Of a stretch of DNA of 23,495 bases, positions 6,901 through 14,422 are shown piece after piece. This DNA is from an uncultured Verrucomicrobiota bacterium (GTDB taxonomy: Bacteria; Verrucomicrobiota; Kiritimatiellia; CAIQIC01; Lenti-01), in assembly GCA_938003985.1 (NCBI GenBank), contig CALKWZ010000066.1:1-23495 (forward strand), in the 5' to 3' direction. How positions within the stretch are numbered: position 1 is the first letter of the stretch; each line of letters opens with the position of its first letter. Both the position numbers and the translations under genes were made by a program. The notes beneath the pieces were generated by a model. The model did no database searches. It was not told the DNA's origin and saw nothing but the letters and a program-made list of their open reading frames with translations.

Positions 6901-8234
6901 TCGCCAGCGGCTCCTATTGGACCTACGTCTATGCGCCGTTGCCCGGCACCACGAACATCGACTTCGTGTTCAACAACGGCGCATCCGTCTGGGACAACAA
7001 CGACGGCGCCGACTGGCACTTCGACGTCGCCGACTGCCCCGACCTGCCCACCGGGCTGGCCATCACCAACCCGCCCAGCGGCACGAGCGTTTCCAACGCC
7101 GTGGCGACCATCGACCTGTCCGGCGTCGCCGACGGCATGGAAGGCCAATTGCAGTGGACCAACAAGCTGACGGGCGCGTCCGGCGCCATCGCCGCGGCCT
7201 CGCCGTGGAGCCTGCCGGGCCTCGCGCTCGGCGTCGGCGGCAACGAGATCGTCGTCAGCGGCTCCAACGTCGTCGTGGGCGGGACGACGACCAACGCGGT
7301 CGATTCCGGCGCAGATGCCGCTTACCAACCGACGTGGACCAACGGCAACAACGGCGGCACCGGCTTCCTGGGGTGGATTTTCAACCACTCGCAAGGCACG
7401 GGCTACGCGGGCTGCTTCGTCGGCGATCCGGCCAAGGCCGGCATCTCCGGCTTCGGCACCAACGCCTTCGGATTCTACGCCAACCCGCCGGATTCGGGTG
7501 CGAACGCCGAGGTCATCCGGAATTTCGGCGCGCCGATGGCGGTGGGGTCCACGTTCAGCTTCGACTGGGGCCTGAACTGGGACAGCGACGCCTCCAATTC
7601 CTACCGCGGCTGCAGCCTGTCGGCCGGCGATACGGAACTGGTCTACATCAACATGGGCAACAGCGCGGCGATTTCGATCAACGGCAGCCCGATGTACACC
7701 AATTATGGCGTCCAAGCCATGACGCTGAACTTCGAATACGTGGCCGACGGCAGCATCCGGGTCCACGGCATCGGCCGCAACGGCGCGGAATCCTACGACC
7801 AAACGCTCACCGTTCCGGCCGGCGCCCCGAGCCGCATCAAGTTCTACTTCAACGCCAGTTCCGTTCCGGCAGCCCCCGACCAAGACAATCGCCAGATGTA
7901 CGTCGACAACCTGAAGGTCACCGCCCCTTCCGCGGGCGGAGTCGAAACCCATTCCGACTTCGTCATCGTGACCCGCCAGGCCGGCAGCGGCGGCGAGCCG
8001 CCGGTCATCGGCGGCATGCAGCTGCAGGGCGGCGGCGCAGGCCTGGGCTTCAGCCTCGGCAGCAGCGTGGCCGGCGCCACCTACGCCGTCTGGGCCACGC
8101 CCACGCTTTACCCGAGCCAGAACTGGCAGAAGGTCGCCGGCACCGAAAGCAACGCCGACGGCGGGCCGATCGACCTGTTGATCACCAACGGCCTGTTGCC
8201 GACCAACTTCTACCGCGTCGGCTACGAGGACTGA
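3903..8234 (+). CDS. Secreted GH57-like glycosidase with CBM25-type repeats
   Basis: 1443 residues, exported (signal peptide about 1-30, DARA|N). The catalytic region (about 31-550) starts with 'HNHQP' (41-45), the hallmark first motif of glycoside hydrolase family 57, followed by 'FFPTEMGFS' (Glu210), 'DGDNAW' (357-362) and 'WIFPEM' (411-416), which resemble later GH57 regions; the exact nucleophile and acid are not certain. A beta-sandwich module (about 555-735) follows, then three CBM25-like starch-binding repeats (about 742-839, 840-941, 942-1045), each framed by a Cys pair and ending in W.NN.G..W. Next come an Ig-like stretch (1046-1140), a lectin-like beta domain (1140-1355) and a C-terminal 'NWQ...FYRV' module seen in related phyla. 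Expected role: extracellular attack on alpha-glucan. ATG 3903 is chosen over an in-frame ATG at 3855 because the signal peptide starts there. Confidence 0.85.
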   Translation: MNTARRILPLAAWALATFTLGSGLPSDARANGNVHVTRFWHNHQPIYWPEWNSNGDQNSRVQYAWDSIVLKSGQNYGGISPVFHPENNLTDIFGLDDRKNAYQGGPRNSLTTFSGGGFALSYSGSLIDNVRQLGGGGNLGYGGNWNSGNTEARGWGRLDLVGFTYHHSLAPLLPKEVFRKELQTFKQAWWKAWGGQSDLSDHSKGFFPTEMGFSQSLIDVLVDEGYEWSIVASHHLSRTCPTYFNNFNLANNQYDIMSTPPNKADLLGPSPTTGWWYGQPNPGNAAWNVSPFAYQLHKAQYVNPDTGATKQMYLVPSDDVLSYRFGYANEGISKIQSYISPFATDPSRPVVVMPSSDGDNAWGGGSSSWMEATPQYFNDSAGAGYNKNTPQGFVDAAKANADLVHVEDGAWIFPEMCYGSPNFLKWIEPPLYNVAIGATNRYGSTQADLETPGFALKFFSYAPLMAGANWCITAEQILRDQGGDVAAWKIQAPYDWNGTWNSPNDVELAWHVYLAGLDSGFNYYGGLGNDDENKPALATKRAVDKLQSFMSTRMNLDQTPPTVLKPQRFPYNPGAHTFGWYNYVPGGDTRYLKVMPSEFYVWTHAYDVNGITNLSLKVRVDNDGVNSLASTHNETYAGGGEVGSWITIPMTKRVLPKTRTALNAAAANGQIDYFVFDPAFWPSPVVADYYFVQINDGNVPGFRGKLLDYYVEAADGRGNVSKSDIQHVWVENDGGQSTLNPSATFDPAAPSDCAPVTVNFNAATSPLATAAVVNVSYHFSTNTNDWASAAMTRTGSNTFSHVFNTVPDNAPQLEVAFNDGVNWANNGGGNWKVAIRDCDAPVNGVNFIPAAPNGCDPVTIRYYPVGRPLATATSVFIHVGRNGWQDALAPDPAMTNAGTYWEYVYVLPTNTTVIDVVFNNGAGVWDNNGGSDWHVAVTNCGDAPEPLPAVTLIPTNPGACDPITIVYNPSGRDLVGANPVKIHVGRNGWQDVILPNPSMVASGSYWTYVYAPLPGTTNIDFVFNNGASVWDNNDGADWHFDVADCPDLPTGLAITNPPSGTSVSNAVATIDLSGVADGMEGQLQWTNKLTGASGAIAAASPWSLPGLALGVGGNEIVVSGSNVVVGGTTTNAVDSGADAAYQPTWTNGNNGGTGFLGWIFNHSQGTGYAGCFVGDPAKAGISGFGTNAFGFYANPPDSGANAEVIRNFGAPMAVGSTFSFDWGLNWDSDASNSYRGCSLSAGDTELVYINMGNSAAISINGSPMYTNYGVQAMTLNFEYVADGSIRVHGIGRNGAESYDQTLTVPAGAPSRIKFYFNASSVPAAPDQDNRQMYVDNLKVTAPSAGGVETHSDFVIVTRQAGSGGEPPVIGGMQLQGGGAGLGFSLGSSVAGATYAVWATPTLYPSQNWQKVAGTESNADGGPIDLLITNGLLPTNFYRVGYED
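6127..7038 (+). repeat. Three tandem CBM25-type coding repeats
   Basis: Three units of roughly 300-315 bp inside the GH57-like gene. Units 2 and 3 are closest: a 31-base segment encoding 'IHVGRNGWQD' is identical at 6531-6561 and 6846-6876, an offset of 315 bp (105 codons). Unit 1 is more divergent. This suggests a recent duplication of the last two domains. Confidence 0.85.
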
Positions 8235-8305
8235 TCCGAACGCCCGCGCCGCAGCCCCGGCCCCGCCGGGGCCGGCCATCCAGCGGCAGCGGCGCCAAAA
8301 ACGAC

Positions 8306-8338
8306 AAAAAGCCCTTGGGCCTGGGCCCAAGGGCTTTT
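8306..8338. terminator. Bidirectional intrinsic terminator
   Basis: Stem AGCCCTTGGGCC (8310-8321) pairs with GGCCCAAGGGCT (8324-8335), flanked by AAAA on the left and TTTT on the right, so it terminates in both directions. It lies between the convergent GH57-like gene (stop 8234) and the small basic protein gene (stop 8359) and serves both. Confidence 0.88.
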
Positions 8339-8358
8339 CTTTCGCCGTGGACGGCGGA

Positions 8359-8514
8359 TTACGCGGGCGGCTTGGTCTTCGGCAGGCCGCGGCCGCGGTC
8401 GCCTTCTTTCCACTTGCCGGCGGCCTTCAGGACTTCGATGCGCTCGAAACGCTTCAAAACGTTGCGCTGCGTGGCCACCTTGTTGGCCGACTTCAAACTG
8501 CGATGCATGGACAT
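8359..8514 (-). CDS. PVC-type small basic protein
   Basis: 51 residues, starting MSMHRSLKSANKVATQRNV and continuing to the conserved 'KRFERIEVLKAAGKW' and 'GLPK' near the end; rich in Lys and Arg. It matches the family of small basic proteins described from Chlamydiae and Verrucomicrobia (TIGR04137 as I remember it), thought from charge and size to bind nucleic acid or the ribosome, but with no proven function. The start is supported by GCGGAG about 8 bases upstream and by a near-consensus promoter. It is a good lineage marker for the PVC superphylum and short enough to be missed by length-filtered gene calling. Confidence 0.88.
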   Translation of the reverse strand: MSMHRSLKSANKVATQRNVLKRFERIEVLKAAGKWKEGDRGRGLPKTKPPA

Positions 8515-8559
8515 GGGTGTTCTCCGCTCAAGTTCTGTTCTGAATGAATGAGTCGCGAA

Positions 8560-8587
8560 CTTGTACCATTTCCGCGGCCGATGTCAA
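8560..8587 (-). promoter_or_regulatory. Promoter of the small basic protein gene
   Basis: Minus strand: consensus -35 TTGACA (8587-8582), 16-bp spacer, -10 TACAAG (8565-8560). The -35 overlaps the stop codon of the upstream glycosyltransferase gene, so the small gene can be transcribed on its own. The leader would be about 40 bases. Confidence 0.6.
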
Positions 8588-9711
8588 CCTCTGGCTTCGG
8601 CTTCGTAGAGGCCGACGTGGTCGCGGACCATGCGGTCGAAGGGAAACTCCCGTTCCAGCCGTTCGCGGGCGCGCAGGCCGGCGGCATGGGCTTTCTCCGG
8701 CGCGACGAGGCATTCCTTCATGGCGGCGGCCAAGGCGCGGGCGCGGCCTTTGGGCACCAGGCACCCCGTTGCGCCGTCCACGACCAATTCGGGCAGGCCG
8801 CCGGCGCGCGTGGCGATCGTCGGCCGCATCCAGGCCATGGCTTCCAGCACGCTCAGCGGCTGGTTTTCCACTTGCGAGCATTGCACCAGCACGTGGACCC
8901 GCCGGAAGAAATCGGCGGACGCCATCCAGCCCGCCAGTTCGACCCGGTCCGCCAGCCCGGACCGCGCGATTTGCCGGCGCAGCTTGCCGCGCAGCGGGCC
9001 GTCGCCCGCGATCCGGATCCGCCACGACCGCGGCGAGGCTTCCAGATCGCGCGCCAGCCGGCGGGCCGCCGCCAGCAGCAGCGCGACGTTCTTTTCCTCG
9101 CTCAGCCGCCCCAGGAAACCGAAGGTGAACGGCTCGTCGGGCGTCTCCCACAGGCGGCGGGCCTCGGCGCGCGCCACGATTCCGTCCGCGTCCACGCCCG
9201 TGGGAATGCGCGCCAGCTGCACGGGCGCCAGCCCGCGGCGGCGCAGATAGCGCTCGTAGAAATCGCTGAGGACGATCACCCGGGAGAACCGCCGCAGGGC
9301 CGCGACGTTCAGCGCGTGGAACAAGCGTTCCTTGAGGTTCCAGCGGAACAGCCAACCGTGGACCGTGGCGACCGTCGGAAACAGCGCGCCCCCGCGCGCG
9401 GCCAGCGCCGCGTGGCAATCGGCCTTGTAGCCCGTGGAATGCAGCACGTCGATCCGCTCCCGCGCCGCGAAGTCGCGGATGGCGGCCACGGCCGCGCGGG
9501 AAAACCGGCCCCGCACCGGGATGGCCGCCGTCGGCGCGACGCGCTCCAGCGCTTCCGCCAGCGGGCTGGCGCCCGGCCCCAGCCGCGTTTCCCGCAGCAG
9601 CAGCACGCGCACGTCCACGCCGGCCGCGACCAGCCCGGCCACGAGCCGCACCGTCGCCTGTTCGGCGCCGTAGAGCGTCCGCGTATCCTGAAGCAGAAAA
9701 GCGACTTTCAT
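8584..9711 (-). CDS. Glycosyltransferase, GT4-like (GT-B fold)
   Basis: 375 residues. The N-terminal half begins 'MKVAFLLQDTRTLYGAEQATVRLVAGL', the usual GT-B start with the Gly-Ala-Glu loop that positions the acceptor. The C-terminal half holds 'GFLGRLSEEKNVALLLAA', 'IAGDGPLRGKL' and 'ENQPLSVLEAMA', the E-x7-E nucleotide-sugar motif of GT4 enzymes. It therefore moves a sugar from a nucleotide donor to an envelope or extracellular polysaccharide or lipid; donor and acceptor cannot be read. The frame extends to an upstream ATG (9747), but ATG 9711 starts the conserved beta strand. It is divergent from argF and not part of a visible polysaccharide cluster. Confidence 0.88.
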   Translation of the reverse strand: MKVAFLLQDTRTLYGAEQATVRLVAGLVAAGVDVRVLLLRETRLGPGASPLAEALERVAPTAAIPVRGRFSRAAVAAIRDFAARERIDVLHSTGYKADCHAALAARGGALFPTVATVHGWLFRWNLKERLFHALNVAALRRFSRVIVLSDFYERYLRRRGLAPVQLARIPTGVDADGIVARAEARRLWETPDEPFTFGFLGRLSEEKNVALLLAAARRLARDLEASPRSWRIRIAGDGPLRGKLRRQIARSGLADRVELAGWMASADFFRRVHVLVQCSQVENQPLSVLEAMAWMRPTIATRAGGLPELVVDGATGCLVPKGRARALAAAMKECLVAPEKAHAAGLRARERLEREFPFDRMVRDHVGLYEAEARG

Positions 9712-9771
9712 TTTCGTCACTTTAGCGGATTGCCCCGCCCCGCGCAAACCCGGCGCGCGGACGGAAAATGT

Positions 9772-9800
9772 TTTACCTCTCCCGCCGCTTCGGGTAGGAT
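9772..9800 (+). promoter_or_regulatory. Promoter of argF
   Basis: TTTACC (9772-9777), 17-bp spacer, TAGGAT (9795-9800): four of six matches in each hexamer at ideal spacing, ending 30 bases before the argF ATG. Confidence 0.5.
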
Positions 9801-9830
9801 GCGGTTTCCGTTTGATTGACGAGGAATCCC

Positions 9831-10778
9831 ATGAGACATCTGTTGACCCTGGAAGACTGGAGCCCGGCGCAAATCGCCGAAGCCATCGCGACGGCGCGCA
9901 CCATCAAGGCGAATCCGGCGAAATACGCGGACGTCCTGCGCCGCAAGACCCTGTGCATGATCTTCGAGAAGCCCTCCCTGCGCACCCGCCTGTCCTTCGA
10001 GGCCGGCATGAACCAGATGGGCGGCCACGCCATCTACTACGACACCTCGACGTCCCCCATCGGCGCCGGCAAGGAATCCATCGCCGACACGGTGCGCACC
10101 ATGTGCCGCTACGTCGACGTCATCATGGCCCGGCTCTTCAAGCACGAGGACCTCCTGGAAATGGCCCGGCACTCCACCGTGCCGATCATCAACGCGCTGA
10201 CGAACTTCTCCCATCCCGGCCAGATCCTGGCCGATCTCCAGACCATCGAGGAGCACAAGGGCCGCCTCGCCGGCCTGAAGCTCGCCTATTGCGGCGACAG
10301 CTTCAACAACGTCACCCACTCCCTCCTCTTCGCCTGCCCCAAGATGGGGATGCACCTCTCCGTCGCCTGCCCCCCCGGCGCCGACTACGAGCCCGATCCC
10401 AAGGCCTTCGCCGCCGCCCGGGCCGATGCCGCCCGGACCGGGACGACGTTCGCGGTGACCCACGACGCCGCGGCCGCCGTCCGCGACGCCGACGTCGTCT
10501 ACACCGATTCCTGGATGAGCTACCACGTGCCCAAGGAGAAGGCCGGCGAGCGCAAGAAGATCTTCGGCCCCTACCAGGTCACCGGCGACCTGATGAAGCA
10601 GGCCAAGCCCGACGCCATCTTCCTCAACTGCCTGCCCGCCATGCGCGGCATGGAGCAGACCGCCGAAGTCATCGACGGGCCCCAGTCCGTCGTCTTCGAC
10701 GAAGCCGAAAACCGCATGCACATGCACAAGGCTTTGATGTTGCTTCTGCTGCGGGAAGCGGGCACGATCCAAGGCTGA
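9831..10778 (+). CDS. argF: Ornithine carbamoyltransferase (atypical binding loop)
   Basis: Expected to make citrulline from ornithine and carbamoyl phosphate in arginine synthesis; cytoplasmic trimer in the family. 315 residues. Carbamoyl-phosphate motif 'SLRTR' (49-53), 'HPGQ' (128-131; usually HPCQ or HPTQ), 'NCLPAMRG' (266-273; usually HCLP), and 'VVFDEAENRMH' (287-297). The ornithine loop, normally D-x-W-x-S-M-G, reads DSWMSYH (226-232). These changes leave room for a different amine substrate, though overall similarity favours ArgF. The start at 9831 has GAGGAA at 9821-9826. The next gene starts 8 bases after the stop, so the two are probably co-transcribed. Other arg genes are absent. 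Confidence 0.85.
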   Translation: MRHLLTLEDWSPAQIAEAIATARTIKANPAKYADVLRRKTLCMIFEKPSLRTRLSFEAGMNQMGGHAIYYDTSTSPIGAGKESIADTVRTMCRYVDVIMARLFKHEDLLEMARHSTVPIINALTNFSHPGQILADLQTIEEHKGRLAGLKLAYCGDSFNNVTHSLLFACPKMGMHLSVACPPGADYEPDPKAFAAARADAARTGTTFAVTHDAAAAVRDADVVYTDSWMSYHVPKEKAGERKKIFGPYQVTGDLMKQAKPDAIFLNCLPAMRGMEQTAEVIDGPQSVVFDEAENRMHMHKALMLLLLREAGTIQG

Positions 10779-10786
10779 GGTACCCC

Positions 10787-12589
10787 ATGGGCAGCGAACA
10801 GGCAGGCGACATCCTCATCGAGCGGTTCGAGGTCATCGCCTGCTCGAAATGCTCGCAGCCGATCGACGTCGCCGCTTCCGATCCCTTCGTCGCCATCCAC
10901 TGTCCCGTCTGCGGCGCCGAAATGCGCGTGCCGGCGCGCTTCGCCAACTTCATCCTGCTCTCCCAGCTCGGCAAGGGCGGCATGGGCGCCGTCTACAAGG
11001 CCTACGACGAGACCCTCGGGCGCACCGTCGCGCTCAAGGTCATGCAGCAGTCCATCGGCCAGGACCGCGCGTTCGTCGAGCAGTTCCTGCAGGAAGCCCG
11101 CGCCCTCGCGGCCATCAACCACCCCCACATCGTCCAGATCTACAGCTACGGCGAAGAGAACGGCCAGCCCTACATCGTCATGGAACTCGTCGACGGCAAC
11201 CGCCTCGACCATCTGCAGGAAAAGCACAAGGCCCTCGACGAAGCCTTCGTCCTGCAGACCGCCATCCAGGTCATCCAGGGCCTGCAGGCCGCCAACGCCG
11301 CCGGCATGACCCACGGCGACATCAAGCCCGCCAACATCCTCTACGACAAGGCCGGCAGCGCCAAGGTCGCCGATTTCGGCCTCGCCCGCTTCAAGGGCGA
11401 AAAACCCAAGCCCGGCGAGGTCTGGGGCACGCCCTACTACGTCGCCCCCGAAGTCGTCAAAGGCCAGGCCCCCAACGCCGGGTCCGACATCTACTCCCTC
11501 GGCGGCACCCTCTACCACGTCCTCACCGGCGAACCGCCGTTCAACTGCGAGACCGTCACCGACACCGTCCTGCTGCGCTTCAAGGAGCCCGCGCCCGATC
11601 CGCGCGTCTTCAAGAACTCCGTCAGCCCCAAGACCGCGGCCATTCTCCTGCGCATGCTCGAGATGGATCCCTTCGCCCGCTATCCCACCTACGAATCGCT
11701 GCTGAAGGACGTCACCGTCGCCATCGAGCCCCTGCTCGAAGCCCGCTCGGGCAAGAAGAAGCCGCCCGAGAAGAAAAGCGTCGTCGCCCCGGTCATGCTC
11801 GGCCTCGTCGGCCTCGCCCTGATCGCGGGGCTGTCTTATCTCGGGCTCCACGTCTTCCAGGCCAAGCAGGCCGAAAAGCGCGAGCAGGCCCAGCGCGCCG
11901 CGGACATCGCCGCCGGCCGCCTCAAGCAGGTCATGCGCGGCGGCCAGCTCGTCTGGGTCCGCGTGGATGCCGAGAAGCCCGCCGAAGACGCCGCGGCGGC
12001 CGCCACGCCCGTCAACGAATGGACCCTCGCGGCCGACCAGGACGTCGCCGTCGCCGGCACCGACGCCGCCGCGGAATTCAAGGACCAGACGGTTCTCGCC
12101 CTCCGCGCGGGCAACGCCGGCGAACTGGCCGAAGCCAGCAAGATCTATCTCCGTTTTCCCCTCGCCGGCATCGACCGCGCGCGCCTCGACCAGGCGTCCC
12201 TGCGCCTGACCGCCCGCAAGACCGGCGCCAAGCCCAAGACCCCGGCCTACCAGCTCCAGATCTGGGCCCTCAAGAGCCCGCTGCCGTGGGACGTCCATTC
12301 CTCCTGGAGCAGCGCGCCCGGCAACGATCCCGCCACCCCCGGCGGCATGAAGCCCGACCAAGCCGTCCTGATCGCGACCGCGGCGCTCGCCGCCAATCCC
12401 GACACCGGCGATCCGCTCGTCTTCGAATTGCCCGGACTGGTCGCCTTCCTGCGCACCTACGCCCCCGGCGAACTCACCCTCGTCCTCACCGGCGACGGCG
12501 ACACCGACCACAAGACCGGCTGGAAGTTCACGGCCACCGAAGACGTCGAGCGCTTCCGCCCCCCGACCCTCCTCCTCAAGGCGAAATAG
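10787..12589 (+). CDS. Membrane Ser/Thr protein kinase with zinc ribbon and outer domain
   Basis: 600 residues. An N-terminal zinc-ribbon-like segment has CSKC (19-22) and CPVC (39-42). A Hanks-type kinase domain (about 53-310) follows: glycine loop GKGGMG (62-67), Lys84 in VALKV, catalytic loop HGDIKPAN (176-183; Gly replaces the usual Arg of HRD, so activation-loop control may differ), DFG (196-198) and 'YVAPEV'. One transmembrane helix (about 333-358) leads to a roughly 240-residue external region rich in beta strands, with 'IYLRFPL', 'RLDQASLRLTA' and 'W.FTATEDVERFRPPTLLL', resembling DNRLRE/CBM96-type domains. It should sense something outside the membrane and phosphorylate cytoplasmic proteins. 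The start is supported by GAGG at 10777-10780, overlapping the argF stop. Confidence 0.88.
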   Translation: MGSEQAGDILIERFEVIACSKCSQPIDVAASDPFVAIHCPVCGAEMRVPARFANFILLSQLGKGGMGAVYKAYDETLGRTVALKVMQQSIGQDRAFVEQFLQEARALAAINHPHIVQIYSYGEENGQPYIVMELVDGNRLDHLQEKHKALDEAFVLQTAIQVIQGLQAANAAGMTHGDIKPANILYDKAGSAKVADFGLARFKGEKPKPGEVWGTPYYVAPEVVKGQAPNAGSDIYSLGGTLYHVLTGEPPFNCETVTDTVLLRFKEPAPDPRVFKNSVSPKTAAILLRMLEMDPFARYPTYESLLKDVTVAIEPLLEARSGKKKPPEKKSVVAPVMLGLVGLALIAGLSYLGLHVFQAKQAEKREQAQRAADIAAGRLKQVMRGGQLVWVRVDAEKPAEDAAAAATPVNEWTLAADQDVAVAGTDAAAEFKDQTVLALRAGNAGELAEASKIYLRFPLAGIDRARLDQASLRLTARKTGAKPKTPAYQLQIWALKSPLPWDVHSSWSSAPGNDPATPGGMKPDQAVLIATAALAANPDTGDPLVFELPGLVAFLRTYAPGELTLVLTGDGDTDHKTGWKFTATEDVERFRPPTLLLKAK

Positions 12590-12634
12590 CCGGCCGGGAA
12601 CGGATCGCGGAAGGCGCGGGAAGCCCCGCGGAAC

Positions 12635-13105
12635 CTATTTCGGCGTGGGCGGAATCACCAGCACCGGGCAGTCGGCCTTGCGCACGACGCGCTCGGTGAC
12701 GTTGCCGAAGAGGATCTTGCCCACCGCGCCCGCGCCTTGCCGGCCCAGGATGATCAGGTCGACGTCCTGCTCCGCGGCGTACTCGAGGATCTTGTGGCGG
12801 GCCTCGCCGATGCGCATGGCGACGACCAGCTTCACGCCCGCGGGCACGCGCGGCTGGTAGGCCTCCGCCAGCTTGGCGTCGATCTCGCGCTTGGCGCGCG
12901 CGTCGACGTCCTCGTCCACTTCGTAGATGTAGCCCTTCCAGAACTGCGCCGGGGGCTCGGGAATCACGTGCAGCAGGTGCAGCTCGCAGCCGACGTTGCG
13001 CACGGCCGAATTCACCGCGAAGACGAACGCGCGGTCGGCGTTCTCCGAAAAATCGGTGCAGAAGAGGATCTTCTTGAAGTTCTCGTGCCGGATCGTCGCG
13101 TCCAT
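12635..13105 (-). CDS. Universal stress protein, ATP-binding type
   Basis: 156 residues, one UspA domain. 'KKILFCTDFSENADRAF' (11-27) forms the first strand and nucleotide loop; the C-terminal 'GRQGAGAVGKILFGN' (121-135) fits G-x2-G-x9-G-(S/T/N), the ATP-binding subclass. It is the last gene of the dctP-dctQ-dctM operon, 14 bases after dctM, with GGGAGG as ribosome-binding site. In Halomonas elongata the UspA-like TeaD is encoded in the same place after the ectoine TRAP transporter genes teaABC and lowers uptake; by analogy this protein may tune the transporter according to ATP. That is inference from gene order. Confidence 0.9.
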   Translation of the reverse strand: MDATIRHENFKKILFCTDFSENADRAFVFAVNSAVRNVGCELHLLHVIPEPPAQFWKGYIYEVDEDVDARAKREIDAKLAEAYQPRVPAGVKLVVAMRIGEARHKILEYAAEQDVDLIILGRQGAGAVGKILFGNVTERVVRKADCPVLVIPPTPK

Positions 13106-13119
13106 GGTTCGCCTCCCGC

Positions 13120-14421
13120 CTATTTGACCCAACCCGTCGGCACCGTGACGATTTCCGGGAACGCCAGCAGCAGCAGGGCCGCGACGAGCAGCGCCGCCAG
13201 GAACGGCAGCGCGCCCTTGAACACGCTCTGCAGCGGCACCGCCCGGTCCATGCCGCTGACCACGTACACGTTCACGCCCACCGGCGGCGAAATCACGCCC
13301 ATCTGCGTCACCAGCACGATCATCACGCCGAACCAGATCGGGTCGAACCCGAGGTCCAGCACCACGGGATAGAAGATCGGAATGGTCAGCATCACCAGCG
13401 CCAGCGCGTCGAGGAACGCCCCGGCGACCAGGTAGAACAGCACGATCGTGAGCAGGATGCCCCACCCCGGCAGCGGCAGCCGCGCCATCCACGCGGCCAG
13501 TTCGGTCGGCACGTTGGTGATCTGCAGGAAGTGGCCGAACACCGTCGCGCCCGCCACGATCACCAGCACCATGCACGACGTGCGCAGGGTTTCGCCCATC
13601 GCCGTCGCCAGCATCCGGAAGCTGCACTTGCGCAGCGCGAGCGCGATCGCCACGCTGCCGGCCGCGCCCACGGCGGCGGCTTCCGTCGGCGTGAACCAGC
13701 CCGCGAACATCCCGCCCATCACCAGCGCGAACAGCAGGAGCGTCTCGACCACGCCGCCCAGCGACCGGAAGCGTTCCCGCCAGGTCGCCGCCTGCGCCGC
13801 GGGCGCCAGCCCGGGCCGCAGCGCGCAGGCCAGCGCGATGGTCGCCATGAACAGCGCCGCCACCAGCAACCCCGGCACGATGCCGGCGATGAACAGCTTG
13901 CCGATGCTCTGCTCGGTCATCACGCCGTAGACGATGAACACGACGCTGGGCGGAATCATCATGCCGATGCCGCCGCTGGCCGCCACCGTGCCCGCCGCGA
14001 AGCCGGGGTGGTACTTGAAGCGCTTCATTTCCGGCAGCGCCACCGCCGCCATCGTCGCCGCCGTCGCCGGGCCCGAGCCGCAAATGGCGCCGAACGCCGT
14101 GCAGGCGCCCACCGTCGCCATCGCCAGCCCCCCGCGCAGCCAGCCGAACCAGTTCTGGGCCGCGGCGAACAGCTTGCGGCTGATGCCCGCGTGGAACGCC
14201 ACCTGGCCCATGAACACGAACAGCGGAATCACCGTCAGCCCGTAGCTGGAAAACACGTCGTAGTAGTCCGTGGCCAGCACGTGCAGCGCCGCCGGCACGT
14301 TGACGGCGAACGCGAAGCCGACCACCCCCACCAGCGTCATCGCGAACGCCACCGGCATGCTGCTCGCCAGCAGCAGGAACAGCAGCGCGATGCCGACCAA
14401 GCCTGTTTGCAGATCGCTCAT
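13120..14421 (-). CDS. dctM: TRAP transporter large membrane subunit (DctM type)
   Basis: 433 residues, the usual length. About a dozen hydrophobic helices; family motifs include 'IPLFVFMG' (about 65-72), 'GSGPATAATMAAVALPEM', 'GGIGMMIPPSVVFIVYG' and 'GVISPPVGVNVYVV' near the end. This subunit carries the substrate across the inner membrane, driven by the sodium or proton gradient. It starts 1 base after the dctQ stop, so translation is probably coupled. No Shine-Dalgarno sequence is obvious, in line with coupling. Confidence 0.95.
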   Translation of the reverse strand: MSDLQTGLVGIALLFLLLASSMPVAFAMTLVGVVGFAFAVNVPAALHVLATDYYDVFSSYGLTVIPLFVFMGQVAFHAGISRKLFAAAQNWFGWLRGGLAMATVGACTAFGAICGSGPATAATMAAVALPEMKRFKYHPGFAAGTVAASGGIGMMIPPSVVFIVYGVMTEQSIGKLFIAGIVPGLLVAALFMATIALACALRPGLAPAAQAATWRERFRSLGGVVETLLLFALVMGGMFAGWFTPTEAAAVGAAGSVAIALALRKCSFRMLATAMGETLRTSCMVLVIVAGATVFGHFLQITNVPTELAAWMARLPLPGWGILLTIVLFYLVAGAFLDALALVMLTIPIFYPVVLDLGFDPIWFGVMIVLVTQMGVISPPVGVNVYVVSGMDRAVPLQSVFKGALPFLAALLVAALLLLAFPEIVTVPTGWVK

Positions 14422-14422
14422 G

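Noticed and set aside
3618..8551. Very long open frames (over 1500 codons) on both strands over the GH57-like gene
   Set aside because: They are shadows of a GC-rich gene with strong third-position bias. They encode Arg/Gly/Ala-rich nonsense without motifs, while the frame 3903-8234 has a signal peptide and known domains.
9812..12589. 925-codon frame joining the antisense register of argF to the kinase
   Set aside because: The N-terminal third is out-of-frame argF. The kinase proper starts at 10787 with a ribosome-binding site and a family-like N-terminus.
12600..12634. Hairpin CGCGGG-AAGC-CCCGCG between the kinase and usp genes as a terminator
   Set aside because: The stem is short and neither side has a T-run, so it cannot be called an intrinsic terminator.
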